In this document: piece by piece, positions 28,713 to 32,159 of the stretch | Layout of the letters: every line of letters starts with the position of its first letter | Position numbering within the stretch: position 1 is the stretch's first letter | NCBI GenBank assembly: GCA_964615765.1 | Contig: CAZTQN010000040.1 | Location: 1 to 32,159 of the forward strand | Direction: 5' to 3' | Source: CAZTQN01 sp964615765 | Lineage (GTDB): Bacteria > Planctomycetota > Phycisphaerae > Phycisphaerales > UBA1924 | Length of the DNA stretch: 32,159 nt | The notes under the pieces: generated by a model | Database searches by the model: none | What the model saw: the letters and a program-made list of their open reading frames with translations, nothing else | Told to the model about the DNA's origin: nothing | Position numbers and translations under genes: made by a program

Positions 28713-29870
28713 TCAGTCCAGCCAATCCTTCGCCGCCAACCGCTGCGGCACGTACTCCTCCGTCACGTACGAAATGTCCTTGGTGATCAGCGATTCGACT
28801 TCCATCTTGAAGCCGTTGGCCAGCATCTTCTCGATCTCTTTCTGCCAGCCCTTGTGGTGCTCGAACCACGGGTAGGCCGCGATCTCCTTGGCCCGCTTGA
28901 TGTCGTTGTCGTTCATCTGGACCTTGACATCATCGGACAGCTCGCACGCCTCGTAGTCCTTGCTCCGGATCCCGATGAACTTGGCGTCCGGGATCGCGAG
29001 CCGGTTGGACTCGAACGCCAGCGAGATCGAGCCCTGCTTGATCACGCTGAAGATGTAATGCCCCCACGGGTCGCAGTCGAGCAGGCAGTACACCGGCAGG
29101 CCCAGCTCGTTGTTCAGGCGCTGCAGCAGGCGGCGCACGCCGCGGGAGGGCTGCCCGCCCCCCTCCGTCAGGATGCAGTTGTGCTCCTGCCAGAACTTGT
29201 CCTCGTTGAAGCGCCCCCAGACCGTGTCCTTTTCGACGTGCAGGACGAACTTCGCGTCGCACTTCTTGAACTGGATGACGTCCGGCTCGACGATGCTCGG
29301 GATCGCGTACCCGCCCGAGCCCATCCGCCGGCAGTCGATCTCGTCGCCCGAGTCGATGATCGTGATGTTCCCGATCATCGTCCCCTTCTTCTTCGCGAAG
29401 ATGTGCAGTTCCTCGCGCAGCGCCCCGAGCGAGACTTCCAGGTCTTCGAGGATGTTGTCCGACTCGTCCTGATCGGCGAAGGTCTTCTCGCTCGTCCCCG
29501 CGACGGTGTGCAGCCCGCGGTAGAACATCCCGCGGAGGCTGAGCGTCTTCTGCTGCTGGATCAGCGACTTGATCCCCGCCGCGTGCAGGCACGTCTGCAT
29601 GAACTGCTTCGCCTGGTTCAGGTTGAACAGCTCGCGCTCCGCGACGGCGTCGCCCATCTGCAGGATCTTCTTCTTGCGATCCCAGATGGTGTTGCTCTTG
29701 GTGCGCAGCGGGATGTCCACCTTGGGCTCTTTCCCGCCGAGGGTCGTCTTGGCGATGTCATCCGCCAGGTGCACGATGCTGCCCATCGTGCGCTGGTCGC
29801 GCTGCGTCACGCTCTTGGAGAGTTTGCCCTCGCTCGCCGCCGATCCCGTCTTGGTGGTTTTCTTCGCCAC
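28713..29870 (-). CDS. DNA topoisomerase VI subunit A-like protein (Spo11/Top6A family)
   Basis: 385 aa. Topo VI A is the DNA-cleaving subunit of the type IIB topoisomerase. The probable catalytic tyrosine is Tyr117 in LSLRGMFYRG of the winged-helix (CAP-like) domain. The TOPRIM metal site is visible as Glu213 in HVEKDTVW and Asp265/Asp267 in LLDCDPWGHYIFSVI, which matches the family DxDPWG motif. Length fits the family (about 360-390). GTG at 29870 was chosen: CGGAG lies eight bases upstream, and the frame further upstream carries no similarity. The Lys/Thr/Ser-rich N-terminus is extra. No top6B (GHKL ATPase) gene is adjacent, which is unusual. Transcribed convergently to pstB and divergently from the FMN-binding gene. 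Confidence 0.88.
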   Translation of the reverse strand: MAKKTTKTGSAASEGKLSKSVTQRDQRTMGSIVHLADDIAKTTLGGKEPKVDIPLRTKSNTIWDRKKKILQMGDAVAERELFNLNQAKQFMQTCLHAAGIKSLIQQQKTLSLRGMFYRGLHTVAGTSEKTFADQDESDNILEDLEVSLGALREELHIFAKKKGTMIGNITIIDSGDEIDCRRMGSGGYAIPSIVEPDVIQFKKCDAKFVLHVEKDTVWGRFNEDKFWQEHNCILTEGGGQPSRGVRRLLQRLNNELGLPVYCLLDCDPWGHYIFSVIKQGSISLAFESNRLAIPDAKFIGIRSKDYEACELSDDVKVQMNDNDIKRAKEIAAYPWFEHHKGWQKEIEKMLANGFKMEVESLITKDISYVTEEYVPQRLAAKDWLD

Positions 29871-29915
29871 AGTGAGCACTCCGTTGCCCGATCGCGCGGG
29901 AGCGTAGCCACGCTC

Positions 29916-29921
29916 TACACT
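29916..29921 (+). promoter_or_regulatory. Possible -10 element of the FMN-binding protein gene
   Basis: TACACT, followed by GGC, lies 27 bases before the GTG at 29949 and just before its GGAGG site. The nine bases TACACTGGC recur at 30658-30666 before the PhzF gene, which supports a shared promoter element. Confidence 0.35.
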
Positions 29922-29948
29922 GGCGTTCACGCCCGGAGGTCGCCCGCC

Positions 29949-30626
29949 GTGCCCGATCCGACGCTCCCCGCTCCGCCCGAACCATCTCCGGTCCCCGAAT
30001 CCGCCGCGGTCCCCGCCTCGGCGGACCCCGCGGCCCTCATTGACCGCGCGTGGGACGCGCTGGTCCGCGCCGTCCACGACCGCCGCCACGGCTTCCACAC
30101 CCCGGTGCTGTGCACGCTCGAATCCTCCGCGTCCGGCCTCGCGCCCGACGCCCGCGTGGTCGTCCTCCGCCGCGTCGACCCCATCCTCCGCACCGTCATC
30201 GCCCACACCGACGCCCGCGCCCCCAAGGCCCGCCAGATCCAGTCCTCGCCGTCCAGCGTCTGGGTCTTCTACGACCCGTCCTCAAAGATGCAGGTCCGCG
30301 CCCGCGCGTCGACATCGCTGCACACCGAGGGCGACCTCGCCGACGCCCAGTGGCAGCGCTCGGCTCTCAGCAGCCGTCGCTGCTACCTCGCCCCGCGCCC
30401 GCCCGGGACGCCGTCGGACGCGCCGGACGTCAACCTCCCCGAGCACCTGCGCGATGTGACGCCGAGCGCCGACCAGGCCGCCCCCGGCCGGGCCAACTTC
30501 TCCGTCATGCTCGCCCGCGTGCACGAGGTCGACGTGCTGCACCTGGCCCACGACGGGCACCTGCGCGCGCTGGCCCACTACGCCGACGACGGCCGGTGCA
30601 CCTCCGTCGCGTGGCTCGCGGTGTAA
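29949..30626 (+). CDS. Pyridoxamine 5'-phosphate oxidase-like FMN-binding protein
   Basis: 225 aa, probably cytoplasmic. A Pro/Ala-rich N-terminus is followed by the split-barrel flavin-binding fold of the PNPOx-like superfamily: ARVVVLRRVDPILRTVIAHT, DARAPKARQIQSSPSSVWVF, then MQVRARASTSLHTEG and WQRSALSSRRCYLAP. It resembles the Alr4036-type subgroup rather than true PdxH, since the conserved PdxH C-terminal RL.P motif is not seen (it ends in TSVAWLAV). The substrate is unknown. GTG at 29949 has GGAGG (29935-29939) nine bases upstream. The neighbour downstream is a PhzF gene, 71 bases away, with its own promoter-like element. Confidence 0.8.
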   Translation: MPDPTLPAPPEPSPVPESAAVPASADPAALIDRAWDALVRAVHDRRHGFHTPVLCTLESSASGLAPDARVVVLRRVDPILRTVIAHTDARAPKARQIQSSPSSVWVFYDPSSKMQVRARASTSLHTEGDLADAQWQRSALSSRRCYLAPRPPGTPSDAPDVNLPEHLRDVTPSADQAAPGRANFSVMLARVHEVDVLHLAHDGHLRALAHYADDGRCTSVAWLAV

Positions 30627-30657
30627 AGATCCTCGTCAAGAGATTCCGCCGCGCTGG

Positions 30658-30663
30658 TACACT
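30658..30663 (+). promoter_or_regulatory. Possible -10 element of the PhzF-family gene
   Basis: TACACT followed by GGC, 34 bases before the ATG at 30698. It repeats the nine bases found before the preceding gene. No convincing -35 hexamer is visible. Confidence 0.35.
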
Positions 30664-30697
30664 GGCCCGGCACCCCCAACTCCCGGAGCCCGCGAGC

Positions 30698-31693
30698 ATG
30701 GCCAAGAAAAAGGCGACGCGTTCCCCCGCCCGGTCCGCCCGTCCCACGCGGGCGAGCACCCCGAAGGGCCGGGCTCGGCCGGCTCCCTCCAAGCGGCGCC
30801 GCGCTCAGTCCGCCGCGCCCGGCAAGGGCAAGGGGGGGGCCAAAGGCCAATCGCTCGCCCCGCTCGCGCCGCCCACGCCGACGCTCCGGCTCGCCTCGTT
30901 CCAGGTCGACGCGTTCACCTCGCGCCGCTTCCGCGGCAACCCGGCCGCCGTCGTCCTGGTCGAAGACGGCTGGCTCGCCGATGACCTCATGCAGGCCATC
31001 GCCGCCGAGCACAACCTGTCCGAGACCGCGTTCGTCTCGCCCAAAGGCGGCAAGGGCACGCTGGGCATCCGCTGGTTCACGCCCACGGTCGAGGTCGACC
31101 TCTGCGGGCACGCCACCCTCGCCGCCGCCCACGTCCTGTGGAACCACGTCGGGCTCAAGGGCGACCGGCTGGTCTTCTCCTCGCGCAGCGGCCCGCTCCC
31201 CGTCGAGCGCCTGCGCGAAGCCGGGCGCGACCTCATCGTCCTCGACTTCCCCGCCACGCCGCCCAAGCCCGTCGCCGACGCGGAACTGACCGCGGCCCTC
31301 GCCGCCGCACTCGGCCAAGCACCGGTCGAGGTGCTGCGCTCGCGCGACCTGCTCGCCGTGTTCGACAACAAGCGCGACGTGCACGAACTCGCGCCCGACA
31401 TGGCCCGCCTGCGCGACCTGGGCGTGTACGCCGTCATCGCCACCGCCCCCGGCGCCGGGCACGACTTTGTCAGCCGCTTCTTCGCCCCGCGCCAAGGCGT
31501 CGACGAAGACCCCGTCACCGGCTCGGCCCACTGCACGCTCACGCCCTATTGGGCCAAGCGCCTGGGCAAGCCGATCCTCACCGCCCACCAGGTCTCGCGG
31601 CGTGGCGGGGAACTTTTCTGCGAAGATCGCGGGCACCGCGTCCGCATCGGCGGGGCCGCTGTCACCTACCTCGAAGGCCGCATTTCCGTCTGA
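30698..31693 (+). CDS. PhzF-family isomerase/epimerase-like protein with basic N-terminal tail
   Basis: 331 aa. Residues 1-60 are a low-complexity Lys/Arg/Ala/Pro/Ser tail (MAKKKATRSPARSARPTRAS and following). The PhzF domain (about 63-331) has the diaminopimelate-epimerase-like fold: FQVDAFTSRRFRGNPAAVVL, the catalytic Glu109 in NLSETAFV, CGHATLAAAHVL and EDPVTGSAHCTLTPYW. PhzF-like proteins catalyse proton shifts on small molecules; the substrate here is unknown and no phenazine genes are near. The ATG at 30698 has GGAG (30684-30687) ten bases upstream, so the basic tail appears to be translated. It looks like a histone H1 or HU-type tail and is not usual in PhzF proteins. Confidence 0.9.
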   Translation: MAKKKATRSPARSARPTRASTPKGRARPAPSKRRRAQSAAPGKGKGGAKGQSLAPLAPPTPTLRLASFQVDAFTSRRFRGNPAAVVLVEDGWLADDLMQAIAAEHNLSETAFVSPKGGKGTLGIRWFTPTVEVDLCGHATLAAAHVLWNHVGLKGDRLVFSSRSGPLPVERLREAGRDLIVLDFPATPPKPVADAELTAALAAALGQAPVEVLRSRDLLAVFDNKRDVHELAPDMARLRDLGVYAVIATAPGAGHDFVSRFFAPRQGVDEDPVTGSAHCTLTPYWAKRLGKPILTAHQVSRRGGELFCEDRGHRVRIGGAAVTYLEGRISV

Positions 31694-31740
31694 TTCCTCG
31701 CCGATTTCCCGACCTTTCCGCCCCGCGCCCGATCGGCATG

Positions 31741-31777
31741 AAATCCCGCTCAGCACCGGGATTTGCGACCGCTTTTT
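31741..31777 (+). terminator. Probable terminator of the PhzF-family gene
   Basis: A perfect 8-bp stem AAATCCCG/CGGGATTT (31741-31748 with 31757-31764), loop of eight bases, followed after seven bases by a T-run at 31773-31777. It begins 47 bases after the PhzF stop. The gap before the T-run makes it weaker than the rpoC terminator. Confidence 0.55.
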
Positions 31778-31780
31778 GCG

Positions 31781-31786
31781 TATCAT
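31781..31786 (+). promoter_or_regulatory. Possible -10 element of the gyrA-like gene
   Basis: TATCAT in a locally AT-rich spot between the PhzF terminator and the last gene, 81 bases before the ATG. A transcript starting near 31793 would have a 75-base leader with a predicted hairpin. No clear -35 at 17 bases. Confidence 0.35.
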
Positions 31787-31803
31787 GTCCTCTTCGACGT
31801 CGC

Positions 31804-31845
31804 GCCGGCGAACGCCCACCCTTGCCCGGGTGAGCCAAGCGCCGG
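31804..31845 (+). promoter_or_regulatory. Two-tier hairpin in the leader of the gyrA-like gene
   Basis: An outer stem CCGGCG/CGCCGG (31805-31810 with 31840-31845) encloses an inner stem CACCC/GGGTG (31817-31821 with 31828-31832), separated by internal loops of six and seven bases. It ends seven bases before the GGAGG of the gene. It does not match a riboswitch family known to me. It could be a regulatory leader or chance pairing in GC-rich DNA. Confidence 0.35.
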
Positions 31846-31867
31846 AATCGGAGGAGGCTTCGCACGG

Positions 31868-32159
31868 ATGCCCGACTCTCCCCCGCCCTCGCCTGATCTC
31901 TCCGGAACGCTCTCCGCGTCCGCGCAGACCCCGGTCAACGGCGGCCCCAAGCCCACCGTCCGCGTCTCCCTCAAGCCCGCCGCCTCGCCCGTGCCGCCCT
32001 CCGGCGCGGCGCCAGGCCCCGGCACCGGAGGACCATCCGGCGGCGGCGACAGCGGCAACGGCGGCGGCGACGACGGTGACGGCCCCGTCGACTCCACGCC
32101 CCCGGGCGGCGACGCCGGCAACATCCAGGACCTGCTCATCGAGCGGGAACTCCAGGATT
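31868..32159 (+). CDS. Probable DNA gyrase subunit A, N-terminal part (cut by window end)
   Basis: Open from ATG 31868 to the window end, 97 codons visible, no stop. GGAGG (31853-31857) lies ten bases upstream. The first 84 or so residues are a low-complexity extension rich in Pro, Gly, Asp and Ser. The last residues, NIQDLLIERELQD, fit the segment just before the conserved SYLxYAMSVI of GyrA/ParC N-termini (IE-x-EL pattern), and the first base of the next codon (T) is compatible with the Ser or Tyr expected there. GyrA would cut and pass DNA in the type IIA gyrase. The identification is inferred from about a dozen residues and could be wrong; without it the gene would be an unknown disordered protein start. 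Confidence 0.5.
   Translation, partial: MPDSPPPSPDLSGTLSASAQTPVNGGPKPTVRVSLKPAASPVPPSGAAPGPGTGGPSGGGDSGNGGGDDGDGPVDSTPPGGDAGNIQDLLIERELQD

Noticed and set aside
31804..31845. Cobalamin, TPP or SAM riboswitch in the gyrA-like leader
   Set aside because: The conserved sequence blocks of these classes are absent; only generic stem pairing is seen.

Overview
This window is very GC-rich and gene-dense. It looks like a chromosomal segment from a planctomycete, most likely class Phycisphaerae. The clues are a complete MoxR/Bat membrane locus, an exported nuclease-like protein ending in a dockerin-like module with a terminal Gly-Gly-Cys, a DUF3467 protein, GTG starts, and a topoisomerase VI A subunit in an otherwise bacterial gene set. 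The lineage is inferred from gene content only; no 16S gene is present.

Left end (1-4374): the 3' nine-tenths or more of rpoC, closed by a strong intrinsic terminator. From 14250 down to 4381 on the minus strand runs an eight-gene operon: moxR, a DUF58 protein, a BatD-related membrane protein, batA, batB, batC, batD and batE. Seven of these genes are joined by start/stop overlaps. They encode an AAA+ ATPase, a DUF58 protein, two membrane-anchored von Willebrand A proteins, and periplasm-facing TPR, BatD and SH3 proteins, so they probably build one envelope-associated machine.

Middle (14471-23684): a mixed set of short units. These are a DUF3467 protein and an exported GH31 alpha-glucosidase (both minus), a divergent ThpR-like RNA 2',3'-cyclic phosphodiesterase, an exported CBM9-like/EEP/dockerin protein, a convergent GT9 glycosyltransferase, a large exported protein of unknown function, and a tandem PTPS-domain protein.

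Right part (23755-28648): an exported glutathione-peroxidase-like protein, then the pstSCAB high-affinity phosphate importer, with pstC-pstA and pstA-pstB overlapping. After this come a topoisomerase VI A-like protein on the minus strand, a divergent FMN-binding pyridoxamine-phosphate-oxidase-like protein, a PhzF-family protein with a basic tail, and the 5' end of what is probably gyrA, cut by the window edge.

No tRNA, rRNA, CRISPR array, insertion sequence, prophage or integrase was seen. No gene-free stretch exceeds 300 bases; the two largest (20733-20974 and 14251-14470) hold promoter-like and hairpin elements. The most noteworthy observations are the orphan Topo VI A next to probable gyrA, the tandem PTPS protein with a degenerate N-terminal half, the loss of three of four zinc ligands in the second zinc site of RpoC, and the CBM9-EEP-dockerin secreted protein.
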